A stretch of 64,000 bases of DNA from Sporosarcina limicola (lineage in GTDB: Bacteria; Bacillota; Bacilli; Bacillales_A; Planococcaceae). Of this stretch, positions 1 through 7,867 are shown one piece after another. Below the pieces are notes generated by a model that did not search any database, was not told the origin of the DNA, and saw only the letters and a program-made list of their open reading frames with translations. The DNA lies in assembly GCF_014873855.1 (NCBI RefSeq), contig NZ_JADBEL010000012.1, positions 1 to 64,000 of the forward strand, in the 5' to 3' direction. Each line of letters opens with the position of its first letter. Position 1 is the first letter of the stretch. The position numbers and the translations under genes were made by a program.

Positions 1-126
1 TCTACGATGATGTGGACCATTCGCATTTTCGGAATCATGATGTGCCAGCATATAGATGCTTGGTATGTTCATCGAAAAGATGAACTTGCGTTTCTGAAAG
101 GTCATATTTTTCCGTCTGTAGCTTAA
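1..126 (+). CDS. 3' end of an unidentified gene (cut by window start)
   Basis: Frame 1 is open from the first base to a TAA at 124-126, giving 41 residues with no start in view. The tail is rich in Met, Trp, His and Ile and ends in GHIFPSVA. I do not recognise a family. No terminator is obvious directly after it. It may be the end of a real gene or a chance open stretch. Confidence 0.3.
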   Translation, partial: STMMWTIRIFGIMMCQHIDAWYVHRKDELAFLKGHIFPSVA

Positions 127-277
127 GTCTTTTTCAAAAAAAAATTACTCGTGATGTTTCTTTGGTATGCGTATTTTTGAAAATGCCTTAAAAAAGAAGT
201 CCTAGATTATCAATTATGCCTAATTCCCAGTAAATAATCGGATATATCGCTGATTTCGCTCTAGGAACTCCGAGAGT

Positions 278-484
278 CTATCTTATTCCACCCCACACGA
301 CGTCGAAGTGTTGTTGAAACATTTTGACGATATCAGACTTCTGGTGATGTGGTAATAACCAAGACATCATAGTATGAAAAAAGATACTAACAATTGTCGA
401 TGCAATGACTTCTGTATCCCATTTGCTTTCTAATCTCCCGTTCTGTTTTGCATGATCGTTAATTGAACGTACCACTTCTACCAT
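278..484 (-). pseudogene. C-terminal fragment of a TetR-type regulator
   Basis: A 68-codon frame whose protein resembles the ligand-binding C-terminal part of TetR regulators (helix with STIVSIFFHTMMSWLL, then a DIVKMFQ amphipathic helix). There is no N-terminal helix-turn-helix. Upstream in the same frame a TAG follows within about 20 codons, while a neighbouring frame continues, as if a frameshift had occurred. The 5' end overlaps the dispersed repeat at 469-655. It is best read as a decayed regulator; a short independent protein is the less likely alternative. Confidence 0.4.
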
Positions 485-655
485 GTTTTTTACCAGCGGT
501 TGCCATGAAATCTACCACTGATTGTCATTGCATTTACCAATGGGTGTTATGAGGGAAGTACTAACTCATAACGTTGAGGATTTAAAGATAAAAAAGCCTA
601 ATTCCTCTGTCTTTTCAGCTAGGAATCAGACTTATAATCTTCCACAAACGCGCCC
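469..655. repeat. Dispersed ~187-bp repeat, copy 1
   Basis: This stretch aligns without gaps to 2253-2439 (constant offset 1784 bp) at roughly 85% identity by eye. It starts at GTAC[CA]ACTTCTACCATG and ends after TCCACAAAC. It carries no plausible gene of its own; the 85-aa frame crossing it on the plus strand is not conserved in the second copy. No terminal inverted repeats were seen. Confidence 0.7.
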
Positions 656-679
656 CTTAATGAAAATTCATGATAGTGA

Positions 680-1438
680 TTATTTCTGTTTCTCAACAAT
701 TAATTGGCCTTTTTGTTGCTGGACGTTTAATGAAAACTCTTCACCATTTTCTAAATTAACCGTAATCGTTTCTCCCTGATACCGTTCATCTACATAAATA
801 AATATATAGTCACTTTCTTCCATAATCACAAATCCATCACGTTCTTCTTCTTTTAATTCTACCAAGCCATAACCTTCTCTTGAGTAATTAAATAAAGCAA
901 TAGCAGGAATGTCGTTAATTATTAACGCAAAAGCCGTTAGTTCACCATCAATCCATTCATCTTCTTTCGTGATATCTGCGATCTTTTTATCTAACGTATA
1001 AGATTCTCCATAACTGAACTCGATTGTTCTCCAAACTTCTCGTTGAGTAGGATTGTCGGAATTCGACCACCAGCTTGTTTGTGTTACTAGCCCTTCTTTA
1101 TCAACATGTAATGTGGCTCCTATCCTTGGCGTTTCAATATCACTCACATAAAAGTCACCGACCCTATGTCCTTCTTCATATTGTTCGGGTGAAATGGTGA
1201 AAATTCCGTCCGGATATTTTTCCGTTAAATAAGAGTCCACTTGCTCGTATCGCTTTGCATGTTGGTTTTCTTTAAGCGTTGGATAATAAGTATAGTAACC
1301 TACATATCCAATGACCAGCATGCTAGAGAACACAATTGCAATCTTTTTTCTTTTTCTAAAAATAAGCCAAATAAAAATAACCGCAACTACTATTGGAACC
1401 CCAATCAGAAAAAAATATATATTTTCACTAGGACTCAT
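680..1438 (-). CDS. Membrane-anchored protein of unknown function
   Basis: A 252-residue protein with two N-terminal membrane segments (about residues 8-27 and 34-50, separated by an RKRKK cluster), then a ~200-residue acidic hydrophilic domain probably outside the cell. The C-terminal third (NLENGEEFSLNVQQQKGQ) looks like a small beta-rich domain. I chose the ATG at 1438 because GAGGGGG sits 6-8 nt upstream; the longer frame reaching 1477 has no such site. It stands alone between a repeat and another small membrane gene. No family recognised. Confidence 0.6.
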   Translation of the reverse strand: MSPSENIYFFLIGVPIVVAVIFIWLIFRKRKKIAIVFSSMLVIGYVGYYTYYPTLKENQHAKRYEQVDSYLTEKYPDGIFTISPEQYEEGHRVGDFYVSDIETPRIGATLHVDKEGLVTQTSWWSNSDNPTQREVWRTIEFSYGESYTLDKKIADITKEDEWIDGELTAFALIINDIPAIALFNYSREGYGLVELKEEERDGFVIMEESDYIFIYVDERYQGETITVNLENGEEFSLNVQQQKGQLIVEKQK

Positions 1439-1647
1439 ATGATCCCCCTCGCATTGGACACTCTTTTCATTCCCCAACTAAATGGCCCGATTGTGGCAAA
1501 TACTTATTCGGCTATCGCACGGTTAGTTTAATAAAACTTAATTTTTTTCTATTTGCTTTGAGCTTTAACAAAAACATATTTTTCACTCCACATTTAGGTA
1601 GTAGCAATTAATCTCTCCCCATCTGCAGACTTAATAGGCACGCACTC

Positions 1648-1932
1648 TTAGTCATCTTTTCTATTTTGCCTGAATAACACATTGAGAATGTAATCAATAA
1701 TAACACCATAGATTAACCACAAGAAAAAGTGCACCAAAAAGCCTGAAAAAAGTATTTTAAAATGTTCGTTATCATACAGAAAACCATGACTGTTCAGCAC
1801 TCCAAATATTTTTGCTAGCAAGGGATCGAAGGCGAATACTATGTCTTTAACTGGGTTCCACAACAATTCAAATATGTAGTGAATGACTGCCATTACAGGA
1901 AACCAAAAGGCAAAACGTTTTAACAGCGACAT
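1648..1932 (-). CDS. Small membrane protein of unknown function
   Basis: A 94-residue protein with two or three hydrophobic segments (FAFWFPVMAVIHYIFELLW near the start, then ILFSGFLVHFFLWLIYGVIIDYIL near the end) and a basic, polar C-terminus (FRQNRKDD). The ATG at 1932 is preceded by GAGGGGTGG at good spacing, so it is preferred over the TTG at 1977. No family recognised. No close neighbour shares its transcription unit. Confidence 0.55.
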   Translation of the reverse strand: MSLLKRFAFWFPVMAVIHYIFELLWNPVKDIVFAFDPLLAKIFGVLNSHGFLYDNEHFKILFSGFLVHFFLWLIYGVIIDYILNVLFRQNRKDD

Positions 1933-2216
1933 GAATTTCCACCCCTCAACTTTTTGCTTAGTCTGCTCTATTGTCAATTGGACCGGTTTTTCAAGAATAT
2001 GTGCAATTCATTTCACAACAATATGGTCCGGTTGTCGAAGACAGTTCTTATTGAAAATCTTTCAAATTAGTACAACAAGTATAACATTTACAATTCAAAA
2101 TACGTATGTCTTTTTAACTTTAATCATCAAGAAGATGTAGGATGGTAATTATTTGTCATTTACTAGTACATCCCTTGTCATTCAGCAGTAAGAAGTATAT
2201 CAACATTGGTATATTA

Positions 2217-2248
2217 TTAAGGCCGTAATCAATTGATTACAGCCTTAA
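2217..2248. terminator. 32-bp near-perfect palindrome, possible terminator
   Basis: TTAAGGC and GTAATC arms face GATTAC and GCCTTAA across a central AATT, with a single mismatch. It could fold as a hairpin in RNA of either strand. Only short T runs flank it, so a protein-binding palindrome is also possible. Confidence 0.4.
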
Positions 2249-2252
2249 TAAT

Positions 2253-2439
2253 GTACAACTTCTACCATGTTTTTTACCAACGGTTTCCATGATATCTACC
2301 ACTGATTGTCATCGCATTTACCAATGGGTGTTATGAGGGAAGTACTGATTTATGACGTTGAGGATTTAAAGATAGAGAGACTGATTTCTCCGTCTTTTCG
2401 GCTAGGAATCAGGCTTATAATCCTCCACAAACATGTCCT
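2253..2439. repeat. Dispersed ~187-bp repeat, copy 2
   Basis: Second copy of the repeat at 469-655, in the same orientation and with no gaps in the alignment. It begins immediately after the palindrome at 2217-2248. In this copy the reading frames are broken differently from copy 1, arguing against a conserved protein. Confidence 0.7.
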
Positions 2440-2537
2440 ATTGCTGCATAATGTTATTGAAGTAAAGCCCCCTAAATTTTAAGTCAAGTATTTCATAAAC
2501 TTCATAAAAAAAGATTACACACAGTAGGATACCTTTT

Positions 2538-3317
2538 TTATTCCAATAACTCTTTTTGCTTAAAGATTTGTATGGATGAGATGAGAATGACGATGAGAAT
2601 AGCAATTGTTGTAATAAAAGCTAGCAAGAAACTAGAATTTAGTTCTCCTGACAACAAGACCTGTCCTGTGTGCTCAGTCATCGTAGCCGGACTCCATTTC
2701 ATATACTTTCCTAGAATGGATGTAACCGTCGAAATGGCAAAGACCACAAAAATTGTAACAAAAGCGACGCTGCCATTTCCTTTCATTATCGTACTAAAAA
2801 AGAGCGTCAATGTAACAACAAAAACTAACCATATGCTGTAGATCACTCCACTTTGAAAAATGCGCTCAAAAGCGACTGTTTCAATGAGTAAACTCGTATA
2901 ATACCAAGAAGCTACATATCCGATAAACAATGAAATGAGTGTAATTGTAAGTAACCCAGCCCATTTCGATAATATATACGAGGAATAAGGAACTGGTTTA
3001 ATCATGACCATACCTGCTACTCCACTCTGTCTTTCTGCGGAAACGACACCCATTGCACTCAAAACAAGAATAAGTACACCAAGCATCCCATAAATAGATA
3101 GAACCTTCATTAATACTTCTGCCCCAGTTGGAGTAGGCATTTCAAGGATTGTACCTTCTGGAAGACCGCCAAAAGTGTCCAAAATTTCCGGCATATAATA
3201 CGAACTAACCGGCTGCATGACACCTAGCAAAATAAAGATAATGGGTATCCATAAAAATTTATAATTTCGCACCATTTCCATCATTTCTTTTCGATAAAGA
3301 ACAGTCCATTGTGTCAT
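2538..3317 (-). CDS. yxlG: ABC-2 type permease, YxlG-like
   Basis: A 259-residue integral membrane protein with about six hydrophobic segments, starting with a cytoplasmic RKEMMEMVRNYKFLW stretch typical of ABC-2 permeases. The loop after segment two carries VSAERQSGVAGMVMIKPV, the usual region preceding the second helix in this family. It is the last gene of the sigY operon. Its ATG overlaps the upstream ATPase stop by 4 bp, indicating translational coupling and a shared complex. The length equals B. subtilis YxlG. Substrate unknown. Confidence 0.85.
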   Translation of the reverse strand: MTQWTVLYRKEMMEMVRNYKFLWIPIIFILLGVMQPVSSYYMPEILDTFGGLPEGTILEMPTPTGAEVLMKVLSIYGMLGVLILVLSAMGVVSAERQSGVAGMVMIKPVPYSSYILSKWAGLLTITLISLFIGYVASWYYTSLLIETVAFERIFQSGVIYSIWLVFVVTLTLFFSTIMKGNGSVAFVTIFVVFAISTVTSILGKYMKWSPATMTEHTGQVLLSGELNSSFLLAFITTIAILIVILISSIQIFKQKELLE

Positions 3318-4219
3318 GCCTTCACCACCTTCATAAATAAATCTTCTAATGTCGTTTGAGAAATCTCGAACTTACGAATCGGAAGTTTTCTATCCACGAT
3401 ATCTTTTAATAATATTTGCTTCCCATTTACCATATCTTTTAATACGATGCTGGCTTTATTACCTTGAATGTTTACTTCAGATACAAAGCTATAACTCGCT
3501 ATGCTCTTTAGCCAATCGGCAGCCTGTGATTCGAATTCAATTTGTAAAATAGGTTGTCGATACTCTTCCATTACACTTCCCAGGCTACCTGATATCGCAA
3601 TTTCCCCGGCATGCATGATAAGAATGTCGTCACTTATTTCTTCTGCATCGTGAAGGACATGAGTTGAGAAGAGAATTGTTGTTTCCTCTTTAATCTCTCT
3701 CATCATGTCCAACACTTCCCGTCTCCCAAGTGGATCGAGTGCTGAAACAGGCTCATCTAAAATAAGTAATTTCGGACGATGAATTAGTGCCTGTGCCAAT
3801 CCGAGGCGCTGCTTCATTCCACCAGAATAACCCCCTATTTTTCTTTTCTTCGCATTTGTGAGCCCCACTCGTTCAAGTAATTCTTCACTTCTTTTTTCTG
3901 CTTCTTTACGATTCAACTTTGCTAATTGTCCTATGAAAACAAGAAACTCCTTTCCGCTCATCCAATTATAGAAAGCAGGATATTGAGGTAAATACCCAAT
4001 AAATTTCCTTAAATCCTTTGCTTTTTCCCCTTTAAAATCAATACTGCCTGAAGTCGGTTTCAACAATCCGGATAGCATTTTTAATGTCGTTGTTTTTCCT
4101 GCTCCATTTGGTCCAAGTAATGAAACGCACCTGCCTTCTTCAATATGAAAATTGATTCCTTTAACAGCATTCGTATTTCCAAATCTTTTTACTAAATCGC
4201 TTGCCTTTAATAACTCCAT
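3314..4219 (-). CDS. yxlF: ABC transporter ATP-binding protein, YxlF-like
   Basis: A 301-residue ATPase with Walker A GPNGAGKTTT (about residue 37), signature YSGGMKQRLG (about 129), Walker B LLILDEP (about 150) and H-loop STHV (about 184). The C-terminal ~80 residues form the extra domain common in exporters with ABC-2 permeases. It overlaps yxlG by 4 bp and touches yxlE by one base. Order and sizes match the B. subtilis sigY-yxlCDEFG operon, where this pair is the transporter arm with unknown cargo. Confidence 0.9.
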   Translation of the reverse strand: MELLKASDLVKRFGNTNAVKGINFHIEEGRCVSLLGPNGAGKTTTLKMLSGLLKPTSGSIDFKGEKAKDLRKFIGYLPQYPAFYNWMSGKEFLVFIGQLAKLNRKEAEKRSEELLERVGLTNAKKRKIGGYSGGMKQRLGLAQALIHRPKLLILDEPVSALDPLGRREVLDMMREIKEETTILFSTHVLHDAEEISDDILIMHAGEIAISGSLGSVMEEYRQPILQIEFESQAADWLKSIASYSFVSEVNIQGNKASIVLKDMVNGKQILLKDIVDRKLPIRKFEISQTTLEDLFMKVVKA

Positions 4220-4422
4220 TAATCATTTCTCCTTCCAATAACGAAATAAAGCACTGGTCCTATTAAGTTGATAAAGAGAATAATAAGGATCCACAACCAT
4301 TTTGGTCCGTTCGTTTTTTCTTCTCTAATACAAGAAACTAATGCGGTAATCATAAGAATTAAGTGTAAGACAAGAATTGGCACAATCGCTCCCCATGGGA
4401 TTCCATTTAACAGTTCATTCAT
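4219..4422 (-). CDS. yxlE: Small two-helix membrane protein, YxlE-like (PLDc_N)
   Basis: A 67-residue protein with two membrane helices and the PLDc_N pattern: hydrophobic helix, basic loop (REEKTNGPKWLW), second helix containing NLIGPVLYF. The ATG is preceded by a GGGGGAG-rich site. A terminator-like hairpin separates it from yxlD upstream. In the B. subtilis operon the equivalent gene sits at the same place; by position it may act with the transporter or with control of the sigma factor. Confidence 0.75.
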   Translation of the reverse strand: MNELLNGIPWGAIVPILVLHLILMITALVSCIREEKTNGPKWLWILIILFINLIGPVLYFVIGRRND

Positions 4423-4485
4423 TTTTTTCTCCCCCTACCCTTAATACGATTACGTTCGTCTACTCGTTCACTCACGAAAAAATAA

Positions 4486-4518
4486 AATAAAAAAAATCTC
4501 AGGAATTTGAGCCTGAGA
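4486..4518 (-). terminator. Hairpin plus U-run between yxlD and yxlE (attenuator)
   Basis: On the minus strand TCTCAGG and CCTGAGA pair across an 8-nt loop and are followed directly by a run of Ts. The stem overlaps the last codons and stop of yxlD. It would lower transcription of yxlEFG relative to sigY-yxlCD. Confidence 0.65.
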
Positions 4519-4723
4519 CCTTTCTTTTAAATATTTTTCTTACAAAAATAAGATAGATAATAAGATACATTGGAAATTGAATAAGGCCTAAAAAGCCCCA
4601 TAGCCAAGCATTGTGTCCCCTCTTCTGTGCATCCCAAAACATCCATGAGCTCTGGCAAATCAGAATGAATGCAATCACGACCAATAACCAAAGGGGTGTG
4701 CTACTTAGTTCGTTTGAGTTCAT
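4499..4723 (-). CDS. yxlD: Small membrane protein, YxlD-like
   Basis: A 74-residue protein with two hydrophobic helices (LWLLVVIAFILICQ and WLWGFLGLIQFPMYLIIYLIF) joined by a loop with DAQKRGHNAW, followed by a basic tail. It overlaps yxlC by 4 bp. In B. subtilis YxlC and YxlD together hold SigY inactive; here the assignment rests on operon position, size and two-helix topology. Confidence 0.75.
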   Translation of the reverse strand: MNSNELSSTPLWLLVVIAFILICQSSWMFWDAQKRGHNAWLWGFLGLIQFPMYLIIYLIFVRKIFKRKVSGSNS

Positions 4724-5064
4724 TCATTACTGACCTTCTTTCTAGTTTTGTTAAGAGCTAAGGGCAATAAGATAATCCCCACAAGCTGAAAATAAAGAAA
4801 AATAATTGGCTGACGATAAACGACAGCAATCACAACCGAAAGCACAAATACTGCAACAGAGATAAACGTGAGGAGGTCTTTCCATTGTTTTTCTCGTATT
4901 CTTTTTTTCTCTAATTCAACATTCTGTTGAAACCATTGTAAGTTTGGAGTAGATACCGGATTCCATTGATCCAGTTTTTCTAAACCATCTATTAATTGCT
5001 TAACCGTTAATTCATCTTCATCATCCAACATAGAATTACTATTTTTAGAATCATACTCCTTCAA
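4720..5064 (-). CDS. yxlC: Probable SigY anti-sigma factor, YxlC-like
   Basis: A 114-residue protein: an acidic soluble N-terminal half (DDEDELTVKQLIDGLEKLD, residues ~14-33), a helix with WFQQNVELEKKRIREKQW, then two membrane segments (about 67-84 and 88-106). This cytoplasmic-domain-plus-anchor design fits an anti-sigma factor. Its start lies inside the end of sigY (14-bp overlap), so synthesis is coupled to that of the sigma factor. The role in SigY control is known for the B. subtilis homologue and inferred here. Confidence 0.8.
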   Translation of the reverse strand: MKEYDSKNSNSMLDDEDELTVKQLIDGLEKLDQWNPVSTPNLQWFQQNVELEKKRIREKQWKDLLTFISVAVFVLSVVIAVVYRQPIIFLYFQLVGIILLPLALNKTRKKVSNE

Positions 5065-5581
5065 GTTCAGCCAACTCCTTTCTTACCCTTTTTAGACCAT
5101 TTGAAACTCGAGATTTTACTGTTCCTTCTGCAATACCCATAATTTTTCCGATTTCTTCATATGAATATCCGTAATAATGCTTTAACACGATTGGCATACG
5201 TATTTCTTCATTAATATGGGCAAGTACATCAAGTACATCTGTCCATTCTTCGTTCATATTGGCTGCATTCCATTTCATTTTCCGGAGCGCTCGTTCCTGC
5301 TCTAGCCAGTTTTTCTCCCGCTTCTTTCTACGCTGTTGATCGATGAAAAGGTTCGTTGCGATTGTGATGAGCCATGAGGAAAACTTGGATTTACCATTAT
5401 ACAGTTGGATTTTTTCAATACACTTCATCATCGTTTCTTGTGTTAAATCTTCTGCGATTTGTGGATGAAGGGTAACTTTCATTAAATACTTTACGAGGAA
5501 TGAATAATTCTGTTCTAGCAGTTTCGAAAGCGCCAATGTATCTCCTTTTTTCGCCCTTCGAATTAAATCCTTTTCATCCAT
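5051..5581 (-). CDS. sigY: ECF sigma factor SigY
   Basis: A 176-residue ECF sigma factor. Region 2 spans about residues 20-90 (ending SSWLITIATNLFIDQQRRKKR, the -10 recognition helix) and region 4 about 115-170 (YYGYSYEEIGKIMGIAEGTVKSRVSNGLKRVRK, the -35 helix-turn-helix). There is no region 1 or 3, as expected of ECF factors. It leads a six-gene operon with yxlC, D, E, F and G, in the same order as in B. subtilis. ATG at 5581 is preceded by GGAG at about 7 nt. It probably drives its own promoter (5618-5642). Confidence 0.9.
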   Translation of the reverse strand: MDEKDLIRRAKKGDTLALSKLLEQNYSFLVKYLMKVTLHPQIAEDLTQETMMKCIEKIQLYNGKSKFSSWLITIATNLFIDQQRRKKREKNWLEQERALRKMKWNAANMNEEWTDVLDVLAHINEEIRMPIVLKHYYGYSYEEIGKIMGIAEGTVKSRVSNGLKRVRKELAELEGV

Positions 5582-5617
5582 GAGATCTACTCCATACTAT
5601 AATGTTCTATATGTAAT

Positions 5618-5642
5618 ACGACTAACTGGGTAAAATCGTTCA
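5618..5642 (-). promoter_or_regulatory. SigY-type autoregulatory promoter
   Basis: On the minus strand TGAACG (5642-5637) is followed after 16 nt by CGTA (CGT at 5620-5618). This resembles the TGAACG/CGTC elements I recall for B. subtilis SigY. It lies about 40 nt upstream of the sigY start codon. Confidence 0.65.
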
Positions 5643-5660
5643 TTTTCAAAATAAATATAA

Positions 5661-5683
5661 GCATATGCAACTAAAGCATATGC
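5661..5683. promoter_or_regulatory. Repeated palindrome between divergent genes
   Basis: GCATATGC occurs twice (5661-5668 and 5676-5683) separated by 7 nt; each copy is itself palindromic. It lies between the SigY promoter and the promoter of the LytTR regulator. It could be an operator for either direction. Confidence 0.4.
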
Positions 5684-5746
5684 ATATTCTTACGGTTTTG
5701 AAAATATTATTCATAATGTCCTCACGCTCATTCTCAATTATATCTC

Positions 5747-5755
5747 TGCTATAAT
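5747..5755 (+). promoter_or_regulatory. Extended -10 promoter of the LytTR-ABC regulator gene
   Basis: TGCTATAAT at 5747-5755 is a perfect extended -10 element about 50 nt upstream of the ATG at 5805. No good -35 is visible, as is common with extended -10 promoters. Confidence 0.55.
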
Positions 5756-5804
5756 ACAGACAGCGCAAACGTTTTATAGTATATAGAGAGATGAGGATTA
5801 TGAC

Positions 5805-6824
5805 ATGCCACTCCAATTTATTAATGCAGAAAAACGTATAAATGACACACTTTTGTTCCCTTCTTTCGACCTATCTGTACAGGCTGGAAACGTTGTTGCA
5901 ATCCATTCAAGCGTCAATGTTCGTGAGCAGTTGCTTGACTTGCTTCTTGGGAAAACACTCCTTTCCAACGGAGAGATCCGGATCGCTGGTAGCAATATTA
6001 TTTCTAATAGACGGGATATCGGGTTTCTTTTTCTCGATGGCGGCTTGTACGATCGATTGACTGTCGAGGAAACCTTAACTTTTTTCAAGCGACTGCATAG
6101 TTCCAGCGATCGCATTGAAGACATCATCCGCACAGTTCAGTTGGAATCAAAACGCAAAGTGAAAACGTCACGCTTATCCTATTCGGAGAAAAAACGTGTC
6201 CAATTTGCATGCCTACTTCTTCAAAATCCAGCCGTTTACCTATTTGAGGAACCCGATCAAAACCTCGATATTGAGTCAAAACGAATTTTCATCACACTCC
6301 TCCACCAACTTCGAAGTGCTGAGAAAAGTGTTCTTATCTTAACAGGGAATATGGAAAGTGCAGTTACGGCAGCTGATGAAATCTATCGGTTGGATGAAAA
6401 TGGACTTCATACGATTCAGATTGGAATTAGTGAAGAATCGCTTGATGAAGATACTTCCGAAATAACTGATTCCATCCAACCCGTCCGTTTCGAAAAAATA
6501 CCTACGAAGGTAAATGAAAAAATCGTTCTGTTCGACCCACCGGAAATCGACTACATCGAAAGCAATGATGGACAATCATTTTTACATATAAAGGGAGAGT
6601 CATTCCCAAGTGTTTTCACCTTGAACGAGTTGGAAGAACGTCTATTACCATTCGGATTTTTCCGTTGTCATCGCTCATACATTGTCAATCTACAAAAAGT
6701 TCGAGAAGTTATTACATGGACAAGAAATAGTTTCAGCCTTGTTTTGGATGACGCTGAAAAATCGACAATTCCCCTTTCAAAAACGAAAATGGCGGACTTA
6801 AAAGTAATGCTTGGTCTGAAATAA
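5805..6824 (+). CDS. Regulator fusing a degenerate ABC ATPase to a LytTR domain
   Basis: A 339-residue fusion. Residues ~1-200 have the ABC ATPase fold: signature-like LSYSEKKRVQFACLLLQNP (about 123), Walker B VYLFEEP (about 143), and a D-loop-like DQNLD. The P-loop position reads AIHSSVNVREQLLDLL, so the GxxxxGKT Walker A is absent and ATP hydrolysis is unlikely. Residues ~240-339 form a LytTR DNA-binding domain (IDYIESNDGQSFLHI, FRCHRSYIVNLQKV). An ABC-type LytTR family is known. It lies just upstream of an ABC exporter in the same direction, its likely target. ATG has a GAGGA site 7 nt before it. Confidence 0.85.
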   Translation: MPLQFINAEKRINDTLLFPSFDLSVQAGNVVAIHSSVNVREQLLDLLLGKTLLSNGEIRIAGSNIISNRRDIGFLFLDGGLYDRLTVEETLTFFKRLHSSSDRIEDIIRTVQLESKRKVKTSRLSYSEKKRVQFACLLLQNPAVYLFEEPDQNLDIESKRIFITLLHQLRSAEKSVLILTGNMESAVTAADEIYRLDENGLHTIQIGISEESLDEDTSEITDSIQPVRFEKIPTKVNEKIVLFDPPEIDYIESNDGQSFLHIKGESFPSVFTLNELEERLLPFGFFRCHRSYIVNLQKVREVITWTRNSFSLVLDDAEKSTIPLSKTKMADLKVMLGLK

Positions 6825-7018
6825 TGACAACTTACGACTTATTTCCTGGGGAATATTCTGCATAAACCAACAATAATAGTGGATATTCAGTGTTGAAAAT
6901 GCTCCATTCAACCCCAATACGACTCTTTTCACCCGAAATATGATGTTTTTAAGTTCATCTTCCCTTAATCTAAAGTTGCAAGTACGAAATATACAACTCA
7001 CGATTCAGGAGGATGAAT

Positions 7019-7867
7019 ATGGAGAATATTATCGAAGTGAAGGCATTAGCTAAAGTTTTTGCAAACCAAACTGCACTTGAGAGCGTCGATTTCTGTGTTA
7101 AAAAAGGAGAAATTTTTGGCTTTCTTGGTCCTAGTGGATCCGGAAAAACGACAACGATTAAAATTTTAACTGGGCAATTAAATCCTACGAATGGAGAAGC
7201 GACTGTTTTCGGGGAGCCCGTTTCCAATCTGAAGAAATCGTCATTCCGTAAACGTTTTGGTGTTCTAACGGATAATAGCGGTCTATATGGGAGACTTTCA
7301 ATTTATGATAACTTGAAACTGTATTGTGACCTGTACGATGTACCGCTCTCGAAAATTAATGAAGTACTTGACGGAGTTAATTTGATAGCAGAGAAGTCGA
7401 AGAAGGTTTCTTTATTATCAAAAGGAATGACGCAACGAGTGGTCCTTGCACGTGCTTTACTTCATGAACCGGAACTGCTGTTTCTCGACGAGCCGACTTC
7501 TGCGCTCGATCCCGTGAATACGCGCCATATTTACGAAGGTTTACGTGCACTCAATGCGAAAGGAACGACCATTTTCCTGTCGACACATGACATGCATGAA
7601 GCAGAAACACTATGCGATCGGATTGCATTTTTAGATAAAGGAAAAATCCAGCTATTGGACACGCCGAAAAAACTAAAGAGAAATTATTCAGATTCAACAA
7701 TTACTGTCGAGTTAATCAATGATGAAAAAGTCGTCCTGCCAGCGGGTACGGAAGGCGCAGAGCAGCTATTTGAATTAATGAAAGACAATCAAGTAGTTAC
7801 AGTCCATTCGAATGAACCGACATTAGGAGATATTTTCGTACAAGTGACAGGGAGGAAATTGGCATGA
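7019..7867 (+). CDS. ABC exporter ATP-binding protein
   Basis: A 282-residue ATPase with Walker A GPSGSGKTTT (about residue 38), signature LLSKGMTQRV (about 138), Walker B LLFLDEP (about 159) and H-loop STHDMHEAE (about 193). A C-terminal ~60-residue extension is typical of NatA/CcmA-type exporters. An ATG at 7013 also opens the frame, but AGGAGG at 7007-7012 abuts it; the ATG at 7019 has the correct 6-nt spacing. It overlaps the permease gene by 4 bp. Probably regulated by the upstream LytTR fusion protein. Cargo unknown. Confidence 0.88.
   Translation: MENIIEVKALAKVFANQTALESVDFCVKKGEIFGFLGPSGSGKTTTIKILTGQLNPTNGEATVFGEPVSNLKKSSFRKRFGVLTDNSGLYGRLSIYDNLKLYCDLYDVPLSKINEVLDGVNLIAEKSKKVSLLSKGMTQRVVLARALLHEPELLFLDEPTSALDPVNTRHIYEGLRALNAKGTTIFLSTHDMHEAETLCDRIAFLDKGKIQLLDTPKKLKRNYSDSTITVELINDEKVVLPAGTEGAEQLFELMKDNQVVTVHSNEPTLGDIFVQVTGRKLA

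Larger units (their letters stand above)
1978..2537. other. 560-bp gene-poor interval
   Basis: It holds the palindrome at 2217-2248 and copy 2 of the dispersed repeat at 2253-2439. I see no convincing gene in it. The remainder is AT-rich and unremarkable. Confidence 0.6.

Noticed and set aside
522..779. 85-residue plus-strand ORF
   Set aside because: It spans the dispersed repeat and the antisense of the membrane protein gene; the frame is not kept in the second repeat copy.
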